A stretch of 64,000 nt of DNA from Sulfolobaceae archaeon. Lineage in GTDB: Archaea > Thermoproteota > Thermoprotei_A > Sulfolobales > Sulfolobaceae. The stretch covers positions 35,986 to 99,985 of the forward strand of contig JAPNVD010000031.1 in assembly GCA_026627305.1 (NCBI GenBank), written 5' to 3'. Below are positions 19,583-28,624 of the stretch, piece after piece. Each line of letters starts with the position of its first letter. The first letter of the stretch is position 1. A program made the translations under genes and the position numbers. Under the pieces are notes generated by a model. The model saw only the letters and a list, made by a program, of their open reading frames with translations, had not been told where the DNA came from and searched no databases.

Positions 19583-19613
19583 ACGTGTCGAGAAAGTAAG
19601 AAAAGAAGATCTT

Positions 19614-20417
19614 TTACTGTTGACTGAGGCTCTTGGGCACAAACATACATTTATCCTCAATTTTTCCAGCTAATGCATCATCTAGCAGTAAGTAGGGGTT
19701 CTTGATTTCCATCAAATGTTTACCTGTCCCTCCTCTAATGAACTGTACCACCTCAGCCAAGATACTCAACGCTATCTCCTCTGCTGTCTTCGATCCTATA
19801 TCTAAGCCCAAAGGTGAGTGGAACCTCTGCTTTATCTCCTCCAATGGAATACCCCTCTGCATGAGTAAAGCCATCATTAATGCAGCCCTCTTCTGGCTCG
19901 CTAGAAGTCCAACGAATCTAGCCTTCTTCTTCATAGCTATATATAACGCATCGATGTCATAAGGTTTTCCACCCTCGTTTGCCACTATCACAATGGAGTC
20001 CTCTTGTACTATTTGATCTAACACACTTAAATCGTTAGAAATGGCTAGAACCTGAGGGAAATCCTCTTCCTTGATATCACCACTTCCTACAACGGCAACA
20101 TAATAGCCTAAATCAACTCCAATCTTAGCTAAAAACTTCGCTATTATCCCTGAGCCTACAACGATTATCGAAGGTCTGGGTTCCACTGGCTCTATAATTA
20201 TTTTTATCCCATTAATCTCCTTTTGGATCACCTGTCCGCTCTCTAGAGCATTGTTGGCAAGCTCTATGATCTCCTTATCTAAACTCCCCAACAGGACTTT
20301 GCCGTCAACAACTAAGGTTCTCTCTAGTCTGTTTTCTCTTAGGATCGAGACTATAGCAAAGCGTTTCCCTTCAGCGCTTAGTTTAGAAATTAGTGGAAAT
20401 ATTTCACAAGAGCTCAT
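19614..20417 (-). CDS. XdhC/CoxI family protein
   Basis: Family involved in maturing molybdenum hydroxylases (xanthine dehydrogenase or aldehyde oxidoreductase type), by handling the molybdenum cofactor. The N-terminal XdhC domain ([19 protein letters not shown]) is followed by a Rossmann domain with [17 protein letters not shown] near residue 92 and the conserved C-terminus [20 protein letters not shown]. The length, 267 residues, is normal. The target enzyme genes are not in the window. Confidence 0.88.
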   Translation of the reverse strand: MSSCEIFPLISKLSAEGKRFAIVSILRENRLERTLVVDGKVLLGSLDKEIIELANNALESGQVIQKEINGIKIIIEPVEPRPSIIVVGSGIIAKFLAKIGVDLGYYVAVVGSGDIKEEDFPQVLAISNDLSVLDQIVQEDSIVIVANEGGKPYDIDALYIAMKKKARFVGLLASQKRAALMMALLMQRGIPLEEIKQRFHSPLGLDIGSKTAEEIALSILAEVVQFIRGGTGKHLMEIKNPYLLLDDALAGKIEDKCMFVPKSLSQQ

Positions 20418-20526
20418 ACAAATAGATAATTAAGATAGTCGAATAAATATCTTTTTGTTGAAGAAGAGATGGAACAATCCTCAAAATTGTAATAACTACG
20501 TAAAGTCGCCATCATCACCGTTACAG

Positions 20527-20844
20527 CTAGTTTTCCTTTACGCTCTCGCTTATCCACTTTAGATAATCCTCTAAACCCTCGTTGAAATTAAATATTATGA
20601 TCTCAGGGATTTGGTAGGTGTGAAGTTCCTTTATACGTTTAATTAACTTATCCTTAACCTTATCCTCGCTTTTTATTAAGAGCAATATTTCATCATCTGT
20701 TGTAGTCTTTCCTTCCCAAACATAGTAGGATTTTACATATGGTATTATATTTACGCAAGCGGCTAACCTCTCATCAACTAACGTCTTTGCAATCTTATTG
20801 GCGTTTTCAAAACTGTTTGTAGTTGTAATAGCTAGGATGTACAT
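20527..20844 (-). CDS. cutA: CutA1-like divalent cation tolerance protein
   Basis: A 105-residue ferredoxin-like fold protein, trimeric in known structures. It shows the family pattern ANKIAKTLVDERLAACVNI, YVWEGKT, LLLIKSE and the C-terminal LHTYQIPEII. The cellular function of the family is not settled despite the name. It is upstream of, and in the same direction as, the XdhC gene with about 110 bases between them. Confidence 0.92.
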   Translation of the reverse strand: MYILAITTTNSFENANKIAKTLVDERLAACVNIIPYVKSYYVWEGKTTTDDEILLLIKSEDKVKDKLIKRIKELHTYQIPEIIIFNFNEGLEDYLKWISESVKEN

Positions 20845-20954
20845 ATGTTAAAAGAGACTTAAATTATATTTAAGGTTAACATGTTGAGAGGAGGAACAGG
20901 TCTAAAAACGCTGTCTGAAAAACTTATTATTGAAGCAACTTATGAGTACAGGTA

Positions 20955-21647
20955 ATGGATAGGTGGGAGCTGATCGCATTTATTATCCTAACAGTAGGCA
21001 TCTTAATTGATATAGATTTGACGTTTTTCTCTATAATGGCGATAGTCTCTCTGATCATAATATGGCGTAAGGTAAGGCGTGATGTAATCTACCTCTTCCT
21101 TTTGGCAGCACTGATTGGATTCCTGTTCGAAAAGCTAGGTATAACGACGGGAATACCTTTCGGTCGTTACCAGTATAACTTCCCGCCCTACTTTTTAGGT
21201 GTTCCGATCTTCGTTATAATGGGTTGGGCTATTTTCTCTTTCATCTCTTACTTACCGATCATGTACTTTCCAAGGACTATAAAGATAGCCCTATTTCCAA
21301 TAATGATGGTAACCATAGACCTCTCTGTAGACCCAATAATGGTTACAGCAGGTTTTTGGAAATGGGAGTATTCTTTTATGGATTGGCACGGGATTCCCTT
21401 AACTAACTTTATAGGATGGTATATAGTTTCACTGGTCATAATAGTGGCATTTTTAACGTTATTCCATGAGGACATAAAGGCTAAGAAGGCTAAGGCTAAC
21501 CTTTTTACTATAGACTACTTTCTCTTCTCGTTAAATTTCCTCATCTATGCGAAGCCACAGCTCCTCATACCGCTTTTGGTAGGAACCCTAGTTTCCCTAT
21601 CCCTGACATTGCTCATTTTTCTTCTCTCAACGCGTGTTAAGACTTAA
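20955..21647 (+). CDS. Carotenoid biosynthesis membrane protein (CruF/DUF422-like)
   Basis: About seven membrane helices in 230 residues. The family signature is present: EKLGITTGIPFGRYQYN, then PIFVIMGWAIF, then DLSVDPIMVTAGFWKW and GIPLTNFIGWY. Relatives include the carotenoid hydratase CruF of haloarchaea. Some Sulfolobus species make carotenoids such as zeaxanthin, but no other carotenoid gene is seen here. The substrate is therefore uncertain. It is followed in the same direction by a secreted protein gene. Confidence 0.8.
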   Translation: MDRWELIAFIILTVGILIDIDLTFFSIMAIVSLIIIWRKVRRDVIYLFLLAALIGFLFEKLGITTGIPFGRYQYNFPPYFLGVPIFVIMGWAIFSFISYLPIMYFPRTIKIALFPIMMVTIDLSVDPIMVTAGFWKWEYSFMDWHGIPLTNFIGWYIVSLVIIVAFLTLFHEDIKAKKAKANLFTIDYFLFSLNFLIYAKPQLLIPLLVGTLVSLSLTLLIFLLSTRVKT

Positions 21648-21669
21648 ATAGGTTAAACTTTTTTACTCA

Positions 21670-23064
21670 ATGCATAATGCTCTATGTGTGAATAGTGGAA
21701 GAAGGCTGGGTATTACAGTAATTTTCCTAATATTTCTATTGTTGATACTTATTCTCTCATCTCAACCCATCTCAGACGTTCTTTACTTCTATAAAGGAAA
21801 AATTAATGTGAGTAATACCATAGTGCTTAGTGCCTCAAACTTCAACAGCCCCTACTGTTTGGGTAGTATGAACGTGGACTACGGGTTCTATAGGACTCTA
21901 TATGCCTACACTATTGAGGAGCATGGTTACTACGTGCTTAACCAAACCTTCACCACGTTAAAGCTTAACGCTAAGGGAAATCTCAGCTTTTCGTTAAGGG
22001 GTAATACTTTAGCCAATGCCTTTCTTTACATATATAATTCGAATAACTCGTTCCTATTACCTGAAGATAAAGAGCTCTTACTCTACCCAGGTGTTTACAA
22101 CGTCAGTGAGGTTCTCTACTTTAACTCTACTAAATTTCCACAAACTCTTAACGGTCAGTTAAACTTCAGCATAAATAATGCAGTTTACTATGTATATAGT
22201 ATTGAGGAAAATGTGATTCCACCTCCTACAGGTAATTACATACTTAATCTATTTGATGGTCAAAGCGTATTCGGATATATACTCTACCAAGGATATCTTC
22301 TTGGCGAACCTACAAACTCATACCCTGCACTCAAAAGTCTGCAGTTTTTGATACCTCAGCCTTACTTAATGTTTCAGACAGCCCAATTCTTTGTCTCTGG
22401 ACTTGTAATAACTAATGAACCTCGATATAATGGTAACAGTATAACAGTTCAGGTAATTGGAACTTTCTCAGAAGGTTATTATCCCTATGCAGATGGCTTT
22501 ACTATAGGGCTCTTTCTAACGCCTGGCAAAGGAAAGTATAGTTACTCCAACTTCTCTATCCCATACTATTATGGTCATGGTAGCGTTAACAGGAGTTTCC
22601 CACAACTTGGAGGCTTCGGTCCTGTATCTCCAATTCAAGGAGCTCTAATATTCCCCTATTCCACTACACCCTATCTAATAGTCCAGTGGGATCCATATTG
22701 GCAAACTGGATATAAGGGTTATGGAGGAGGTCAATTCAACGTATTTATAGTTAGTTATTCATCGCCAAATAAACCTCCTGAAGTCATTAATTATACGGCA
22801 ACTACAGGTTATACAATTGGAATTGGTAATGGTGTTTTCCAACCTTCACCCTATGATCTGATCTGCTTTAGGGTAACCTATTTCTCAAACGGTACAATAA
22901 TAGCTAAGGTCATAGACTTAAATACAGGACAAAGCGATTCATTGGTAATAAACATTCCCACATCTCTCTTTCAACCTTCACCAGGATCTTATTGGACGTT
23001 CGTTGAAGGATCAACGGGAGTATATTATGCCAACTGGGGAATAATATCCTGGAGTATTAGTTAG
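21670..23064 (+). CDS. Large secreted or membrane-anchored protein, unknown function
   Basis: A 464-residue protein with a hydrophobic segment at about residues 15-33 and then a long Asn-, Tyr- and Ser-rich extracellular part with many potential N-glycosylation sites. The second half (WDPYWQTGYKGYGGGQFNVF and later) looks like a lectin-type beta sandwich; this is an impression, not a family match. It begins 22 bases after the carotenoid gene, so they may be cotranscribed. Confidence 0.7.
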   Translation: MHNALCVNSGRRLGITVIFLIFLLLILILSSQPISDVLYFYKGKINVSNTIVLSASNFNSPYCLGSMNVDYGFYRTLYAYTIEEHGYYVLNQTFTTLKLNAKGNLSFSLRGNTLANAFLYIYNSNNSFLLPEDKELLLYPGVYNVSEVLYFNSTKFPQTLNGQLNFSINNAVYYVYSIEENVIPPPTGNYILNLFDGQSVFGYILYQGYLLGEPTNSYPALKSLQFLIPQPYLMFQTAQFFVSGLVITNEPRYNGNSITVQVIGTFSEGYYPYADGFTIGLFLTPGKGKYSYSNFSIPYYYGHGSVNRSFPQLGGFGPVSPIQGALIFPYSTTPYLIVQWDPYWQTGYKGYGGGQFNVFIVSYSSPNKPPEVINYTATTGYTIGIGNGVFQPSPYDLICFRVTYFSNGTIIAKVIDLNTGQSDSLVINIPTSLFQPSPGSYWTFVEGSTGVYYANWGIISWSIS

Positions 23065-23473
23065 CTATTCTTGTTGAGAGATGAAAAACTTATTACAGAG
23101 TAACTAAGGGTAGAAAATTGTCCTCTACAATTTTAAGCTCTAGTAAGTTATATGCGTGATTAGATTGGAAGCTAACGTGTGACAAAACGAATAGAAAGCC
23201 TTGCCTTTTAGGGCAGGAATGAGGTCAGTAAACTAGTTCTGAAGTTTAGTTATTTCAACTTATAAATAAGAAATATCTTCCTTGAGGTGGTCATAAGCTA
23301 TGTAACAGCATCAAGGCTTATATCATGTCTAAAAGGGCAAAGAGATAGTGTTTATATCTTTAGTCTATCAATCCGCACTAACGGGAACAGGATAATAATT
23401 AACTAAGCTAGCCAGGTGGTCAGGTAGAACCTTAACCTATACATGTAGGGAAAAATTATAGAGGAAAAGCGAA
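23065..23473. other. Intergenic stretch with a TnpB-transposon-like end
   Basis: No gene seen in 409 bases between two convergent genes. At 23195-23230 a short hairpin (TGCC, loop, GGCA) is followed by AGGAATGAGGTCAG, resembling the right end of IS200/IS605-type elements in Sulfolobales. No transposase remains around it. Confidence 0.4.
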
Positions 23474-23878
23474 TTATTGACTTTTTGCCTTTATTGTCTG
23501 TAGTCTATTACCTATCTCTTTGAGGATCTCCTGGTGCTCTGGAAACCTCTTAGCTATATACCTAGAGAATATCAGCTCATCATTTATGTAAACGTCAAAT
23601 ATTCCCCTATCTCCCTGTACTAGCTCAACGTTTGCCTCCTCAAAATAGTTTAAAATGTCCCTAGCTAAGTCTAGTGCCCTATCCATATACTTACATGGTC
23701 TGCAGTAAACTATCTTCACGTCAATCTTCTTCAGACTGTCAGGGCTCACATACTTTAGCGGATCTTTCTTGAACTCCTGAAGGCAGTGGTCAGAACAGAA
23801 GTAATAGGTAAATCCTTTGTAGTTTATCTTATATGTAGTGGTATTTTCAACTTCCATACCACATACTGGATCTTTCAT
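23474..23878 (-). CDS. YHS-domain and Rdx (SelW-like) fusion protein
   Basis: Two domains in 134 residues. Residues 1-45 form a YHS domain (DPVCGMEV at the start, FCSDHC later), a metal-binding module found on copper pumps and other metal proteins. From about residue 52 a Rdx/SelW/SelT-like thioredoxin-fold domain begins, with a redox CxxC ([11 protein letters not shown]) and the family end [14 protein letters not shown]. The fusion suggests redox-linked metal or sulfur handling. Convergent with the secreted protein gene. Confidence 0.83.
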   Translation of the reverse strand: MKDPVCGMEVENTTTYKINYKGFTYYFCSDHCLQEFKKDPLKYVSPDSLKKIDVKIVYCRPCKYMDRALDLARDILNYFEEANVELVQGDRGIFDVYINDELIFSRYIAKRFPEHQEILKEIGNRLQTIKAKSQ

Positions 23879-24011
23879 AGGTTAAAGTGGTAAAAAGCAA
23901 CTTAAAAGCTTTATTAAATAATGTTTTTAAACAAAGAGGAGAAACAATGTAGCACCATATTGAGGATTAAGGAACCCTCTTAATTTTTACTCACTATTGT
24001 TCTTCTTAAAC

Positions 24012-24839
24012 CTATACTTTTACGTTCAAGACCTTAGCGAATTCTGAACTCAAGAGGAAGTAGTCTCTAAACCATATGGTCAACGATTGGGCTTTTGGCA
24101 CACTAACAAAGCCATAAGGGTGCACTACTCTAGATAAGTTACTGTAAATCCTTTCTAACCTTCTAGGCTTATAGTTCATTATATGACACGAGAGACCTAT
24201 CAAAGCGTTAACTTTGGGCATCACTAGCGTTAAATACTCGGCATTAGAACCGCAGTGACATTTCAGCTTCTCCTTTACCTTGAATGCCCTTAACGGCATC
24301 GAATATCTCGGGAACTCTAAATGCTTTCTACACACCGGTTTACCTATTAAAAATATCCTATCCCCTTCTATGTCATCATCCTTACTTATCTTCCTTACCC
24401 TGCTTAATGCCTCACCTGCGTTTCTCACAATATATCCTCTATCAACCATTTTATGCCAAATCCTCTTATCTAGAATTTCCAGGTAAAGAGGTGTGGTATG
24501 TTGAACATAAATTGAGAGGCAAACCCTCTCTATCAAAAACCTGTTGCTCTCTTCGGCAGAATGTAGGTTACCCTTTAACGCATTATAATATCCATTATAT
24601 ACAGTCTTCACTATATCTTCTTTGAAGATCAGATCATCGTAAATCTTTAATGATTTCTTCAAATAATTCCTTATCATCTTCTGGAATCCAGTCCACGTCT
24701 CCCTTGGATACCTGTCTATAACCGCTAAGGTATCTCTCTCTTCCCTACACAAGTTATCAGTTACGAACTCCACAACCTTTTTACAGTTCTCGCTTTTGCA
24801 CTTCTCATATAACTCTCTTGCCAACTCCGGATCGCACAT
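24012..24839 (-). CDS. Conserved-looking protein of unknown function with Cys/His motif
   Basis: Not recognised. A 275-residue soluble protein, largely helical in its first half. It has scattered Cys and His, including KCHCGSN near residue 195 and CHIMNY near 220, which could bind a metal. Its start overlaps the end of the racemase-like gene by 35 bases, so the two are translated together and probably act in one pathway. Confidence 0.65.
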   Translation of the reverse strand: MCDPELARELYEKCKSENCKKVVEFVTDNLCREERDTLAVIDRYPRETWTGFQKMIRNYLKKSLKIYDDLIFKEDIVKTVYNGYYNALKGNLHSAEESNRFLIERVCLSIYVQHTTPLYLEILDKRIWHKMVDRGYIVRNAGEALSRVRKISKDDDIEGDRIFLIGKPVCRKHLEFPRYSMPLRAFKVKEKLKCHCGSNAEYLTLVMPKVNALIGLSCHIMNYKPRRLERIYSNLSRVVHPYGFVSVPKAQSLTIWFRDYFLLSSEFAKVLNVKV

Positions 24840-25443
24840 CCTCTACACCCTCTACAAGAACTGAAGATGCTGTAATCACTGGCTTCTCACCCTTTAACCT
24901 ATCCAGGATTGGTAGAGTTGAAAGTATTGTACAAGCTACGTAAATTATTTCAGCCTCAGGATTTCTATGACCTATCTTTACAGCCTCTTCTACGAGCTCA
25001 TGGGGAGTAGTAGAGATCAGATATCCTCCTGTCCTCCCCAGGGCTACGGAACCCACAACCTTAATTCCGAAACCCCTTAACCATTTGACCTCGTAATCAT
25101 GTCTATATTGGTTATAAGGAGAAACCAGGAAGACCTTCTTGTCCTTTAAACGCTTAATTATCTCCTCTGTGGCTATGACTACTGGCTTTGAAAAGAAGTT
25201 ATGCATCTCTTTCCAATCCCTCTTCCTGAAGACCCCATAGGATCTGGCATAAATTATTACATCACCTTCCTCTATCTTGCTCCTAACTCTAGACAACTCC
25301 GCATACATCCTCTTCTTCTCTTCAGGGGACTCACCATGTCCTGGGTAATACTTCATGTAGAAAGCGTTAACGTCATTGTAGAACAGCTTAAGGTCTCTCT
25401 CCAAATTTTTGTTTTCCTCGGAAAGAATTAGAGAAATCTTCAT
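24805..25443 (-). CDS. Asp/Glu racemase or maleate isomerase-like protein
   Basis: A 212-residue protein that resembles the Asp/Glu racemase superfamily near its C-terminus: VACTILSTLPILDRL with a single conserved Cys, then KPVITASSVLVEGV. The first catalytic Cys of two-cysteine racemases is not visible (ARSYGVF in its likely place), as in arylmalonate decarboxylases. Its end overlaps the following gene by 35 bases, and an acyl-CoA synthetase lies 46 bases upstream on the same strand. Activity is uncertain. Confidence 0.65.
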   Translation of the reverse strand: MKISLILSEENKNLERDLKLFYNDVNAFYMKYYPGHGESPEEKKRMYAELSRVRSKIEEGDVIIYARSYGVFRKRDWKEMHNFFSKPVVIATEEIIKRLKDKKVFLVSPYNQYRHDYEVKWLRGFGIKVVGSVALGRTGGYLISTTPHELVEEAVKIGHRNPEAEIIYVACTILSTLPILDRLKGEKPVITASSVLVEGVEDVRSGVGKRVI

Positions 25444-25489
25444 TTAAAATAAAAATGTTTTCTTTTCACTAAAGAGTTTATCTCTTTAC

Positions 25490-27352
25490 TCACTGCGTAG
25501 AGCTTAGTGCCTCCTTTATCTCATCCATTATCCTCACGTCGTCAAGGGTTGATATATCTCCAGGGTTTTCGTTAGCGATTAATGCCTTTAATAACCTCCT
25601 CATTATCTTTCCGCTCTTAGTCTTGGGTAACCTCTTCACGAATACTACCTTATCAACTATATATCCTGAGTTCCTACAGTAGTTCTTTATATCGTTCCTC
25701 AACAGGTCATTGGGTTCAACACCTTGCTTAGGAACTACGAAGGCATAAATCGAGTTCCCCGCACCTATAACTGCAGCCTCAGCAACGTTAGGATGAGACA
25801 CTATTATGCTTTCAACCTCTAGAGTCCCAATCCTTTCACCCTCAGCCCTTATCACATCATCAGCCCTCCCCAAGACATAGAGGTAGCCATCCTCGTCGTA
25901 GTAGCCGTAATCACCAGTGTAGAAGTACCCTGGGAACCTGGACCAGTACTGCTTTATTATCCTCTCGTAGTTGGGGTCATTCCACATCTTGGCTAAGGCT
26001 GGAGATAATGGCTTCAGTACTATGTAACCCTTCTGCTTAGGAGGTAAGGGTTTTCCATCATCGTCTACAACTAGGAAGTATGATCCTGGGAACTGTATCC
26101 CTGCAGATCCAGGCTTGTAGGGGATCTCACCTAGTCCAAAAGGAGTGGCAGCTACTGGCATTAAGTGCTCGGTCATCCAATAGGCATCAGCTATCTTAAC
26201 GTTAGGCATGTTCTGAGTTAGCCAAGTCCATGCTCCGACGTTTAGTGGCTCACCTGTGTTGAGGATTAGCCTAAGAGATGATATGTCACCTGACTTTATC
26301 GACTCCTCTCCTAGGCTCTTAAGGGTGTAAAGTGTAGTGGTGGAGCTCCAGACTATGTTTACGTTGAACCTCTCTACTATCCTCGAGAACAGGTCTTTCT
26401 TATATCCAATAAAGCCTTCAAATAGTACTCCGGTAATCCCCATTACTGGGATAGTATATAGGTTCGCCATAGGCCAAACAGGCCATCCCAACTCAGAGAT
26501 TGTCCACCACACCTCGTTCTCCCCTGGATTGAAGAGGGCCTTAAATGACCAGTTCAAGGCTACTACATATCCACCGTTGGTATGATATAGTCCCTTTGGT
26601 CTCCCAGTCGTCCCTGAAGTGTAATAAATTGTTGCAGGCTCATTAGCCTCTACCTCTTCAGGTCTTACATAGACCCTACCCCTAGGCTTTATCTCTTCAT
26701 AGATTAAATCCCTGTTCTCCTTTACGTTAAAGTCGTGATAACCCCTAGAGACAATGATAACGTTCTCTATTGGCGTCTTATGGCTATCTAAAAGTTTATC
26801 GACGAAGTCCTTAACCCTTATTTCACTGCCGTTTCTGAAGGTCTTAGATACAGTTATTAAAACCTTTGAACCGCAATCGTTTAACCTATAGCTAAGCGTC
26901 TCCTCGCTTAAGCCTAAATAATGGATAGCTAAGACGCCTCCTAACCTATGAACTGCGAGAGAGAAGTAAACTGCCTCAGGGATACTGGGCATGAGCATTG
27001 AGACCACATCACCCTTCTTAACCCCTAATTGGCTCAGTAAAAACGCTGCCCTGTTTACCTCGTGATAGAGGTCTTGATAAGATATTGCCTTACTCTCGAG
27101 CCTTTCATTGATCCAGTAGAAAGCTACCTTGTCTTTTTTATAAGGTAAATGTCTATCGACAGCGTTATAGGCTATGTTAGTTGTACCGCCCACAAACCAC
27201 CTCTCTTTTGGCGGTTCCCCTTCGAGTACTTTCTCTGGTCTCTTGAACCATGATATGAAGTTAGCCTTATCTGACCAAAAGGTTTCAGGGTTCTCTATTG
27301 CTGCTTTTGAAAGACCTCTGATCTGATCGAGAGAATAGATCTTCCAACTCAT
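25490..27352 (-). CDS. Acetyl/propionyl-CoA synthetase-like enzyme
   Basis: AMP-forming acyl-CoA synthetase of the ACS type, 620 residues. It has the N-terminal ACS domain (around residues 15-80, with NIAYNAVDRHL), YYTSGTTGRPKGLYH near 247, the A5 motif as WMTEHLMP (usual ACS has WWQTETG), YTGDYGYYDEDGY, RADDVIRAEGERIGTLEVE and the C-terminal KTKSGKIMRRLLKA with the catalytic Lys. The altered A5 motif makes acetate less certain. 3-hydroxypropionate, propionate or another short acid is possible, since Sulfolobales use such enzymes in carbon fixation. Confidence 0.85.
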   Translation of the reverse strand: MSWKIYSLDQIRGLSKAAIENPETFWSDKANFISWFKRPEKVLEGEPPKERWFVGGTTNIAYNAVDRHLPYKKDKVAFYWINERLESKAISYQDLYHEVNRAAFLLSQLGVKKGDVVSMLMPSIPEAVYFSLAVHRLGGVLAIHYLGLSEETLSYRLNDCGSKVLITVSKTFRNGSEIRVKDFVDKLLDSHKTPIENVIIVSRGYHDFNVKENRDLIYEEIKPRGRVYVRPEEVEANEPATIYYTSGTTGRPKGLYHTNGGYVVALNWSFKALFNPGENEVWWTISELGWPVWPMANLYTIPVMGITGVLFEGFIGYKKDLFSRIVERFNVNIVWSSTTTLYTLKSLGEESIKSGDISSLRLILNTGEPLNVGAWTWLTQNMPNVKIADAYWMTEHLMPVAATPFGLGEIPYKPGSAGIQFPGSYFLVVDDDGKPLPPKQKGYIVLKPLSPALAKMWNDPNYERIIKQYWSRFPGYFYTGDYGYYDEDGYLYVLGRADDVIRAEGERIGTLEVESIIVSHPNVAEAAVIGAGNSIYAFVVPKQGVEPNDLLRNDIKNYCRNSGYIVDKVVFVKRLPKTKSGKIMRRLLKALIANENPGDISTLDDVRIMDEIKEALSSTQ

Positions 27353-27868
27353 GTTATACTTTTTTATAAAAGTAGCGACTTATATACTTTTATGAGTACA
27401 TTAAATACTACTTAGGATGTAAATACAATAGTAGTTTTATCTTTGAAAATTAAACTATAAGATATAGGAGGGATAATATAACTATAAATACTTTTTATCC
27501 TAGTCACGAAATTAATAACGAGCTTTATTTTGCTAACGCATATGATTTTACTTAAACAGATAAAATCTCTTATCACCTCATACTAGAGCTAATCCGTGTA
27601 TATATTTATTTAGTTAAGTAATTAAATACTTAGAAAACTGTACACAGGCAGTATGACGTGTTAGGGAGTATTTTCTTTTTATGTCCATTAAGATTTGAAA
27701 AGTGACGTATTACTTATCTCTGCAATTATGAAAATTTTTAGCGTAAAAACAAAAATAAACGTACTATCTCATTAAACTACCAAATTCCATATATTTTATA
27801 TACTTACTATATATTTTCTTTATGTCAATTTTGGCAAAGTTTTTTAAGGATTATGATAAAAATTACAT
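27353..27868. other. AT-rich intergenic region with divergent promoters
   Basis: A gap of 516 bases between the acyl-CoA synthetase (minus) and the ECF operon (plus). It is AT-rich with no open frame of note. The only clear signal is the ECF promoter at 27832-27852. Confidence 0.5.
27832..27852 (+). promoter_or_regulatory. Promoter of the ECF operon with shared 11-base motif
   Basis: TGGCAAAGTTT at 27832-27842 leads into the TATA-like TTTTTTAAGG, about 27-37 bases before the ATG at 27869. The same 11 bases occur at 40608-40618, at nearly the same distance from the second S-component gene. It may combine a BRE/TATA element with a regulator site. Confidence 0.55.
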
Positions 27869-28624
27869 ATGTCCTTTAATGGAATTAAAGGTGCGGTGAA
27901 TGTTCCAGGAGAAATCCCTTGGGAAATAGTCCTCTTATACTTCATTCTAGCCCTAGCCTTCGTCTTCTATATAGGCAAGAAACAAGGGGGTCTTAAAAAG
28001 TTTACTACTCTAGATCTGGTTTATATTGCTGTAGGTGCAGCGTTAGGAGTAGCTTGGGAGTTCTACATAGGCTCATACTTGGGCAGATTGTTGCCATCAA
28101 GCCCATTCATAGGTATAGGCTTCTGGGGTAGAATCCTTATTATCCTGATATTCGTAGCTCTAGTGAGGAAAGTTGGTGCTGGTATGTTATCTCTGTTGAT
28201 ATTCAACGTACTAAGTGATCTACTCCACTATGGATTTGGAGGAGAGCCCATGTTTACCATTTATGAAACCCTTACTTACGGTCTCTTCATAGACTTATTG
28301 ATTGCCCTAACTGGAGGTCACATTTTCGGAATAGGGCTAAAACCTAATACTGCTTCAGCTGATGTTCCTGAAGAAGTATTGGTCAAGAACTTAAGGAGGA
28401 GGCAAAACATCTTAGCTATAGTGGAGGGAATTGTGCTGGGAATACTGTTTGCACTACCTGACCCCATATTTTACCTTGGTTTCTTCAGACCTTTCCTATA
28501 TGGCGCTATAGTAAACTGGCAAACAGTCATCTTCGATATTGAAGCATTCATACCAGGAGACGTTATTATTACAATAATTGCAGGATTCCTAGCGTTAAGG
28601 GTTGCAAGGGCTGTAGGGCAATGA
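27869..28624 (+). CDS. ECF transporter substrate-binding (S) component
   Basis: Integral membrane substrate-capturing subunit of an energy-coupling factor importer, 251 residues with about six or seven helices. It starts with a short soluble part and PWEIVLLYF, and has LVRKVGAGML near residue 105 and HYGFGGEP near 126. A charged loop (about residues 160-180) separates the last helices. The substrate is unknown; no riboswitch is seen. The stop overlaps the ATPase ATG (ATGA). The protein at 40647-41342 is a clear paralogue. Confidence 0.82.
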   Translation: MSFNGIKGAVNVPGEIPWEIVLLYFILALAFVFYIGKKQGGLKKFTTLDLVYIAVGAALGVAWEFYIGSYLGRLLPSSPFIGIGFWGRILIILIFVALVRKVGAGMLSLLIFNVLSDLLHYGFGGEPMFTIYETLTYGLFIDLLIALTGGHIFGIGLKPNTASADVPEEVLVKNLRRRQNILAIVEGIVLGILFALPDPIFYLGFFRPFLYGAIVNWQTVIFDIEAFIPGDVIITIIAGFLALRVARAVGQ

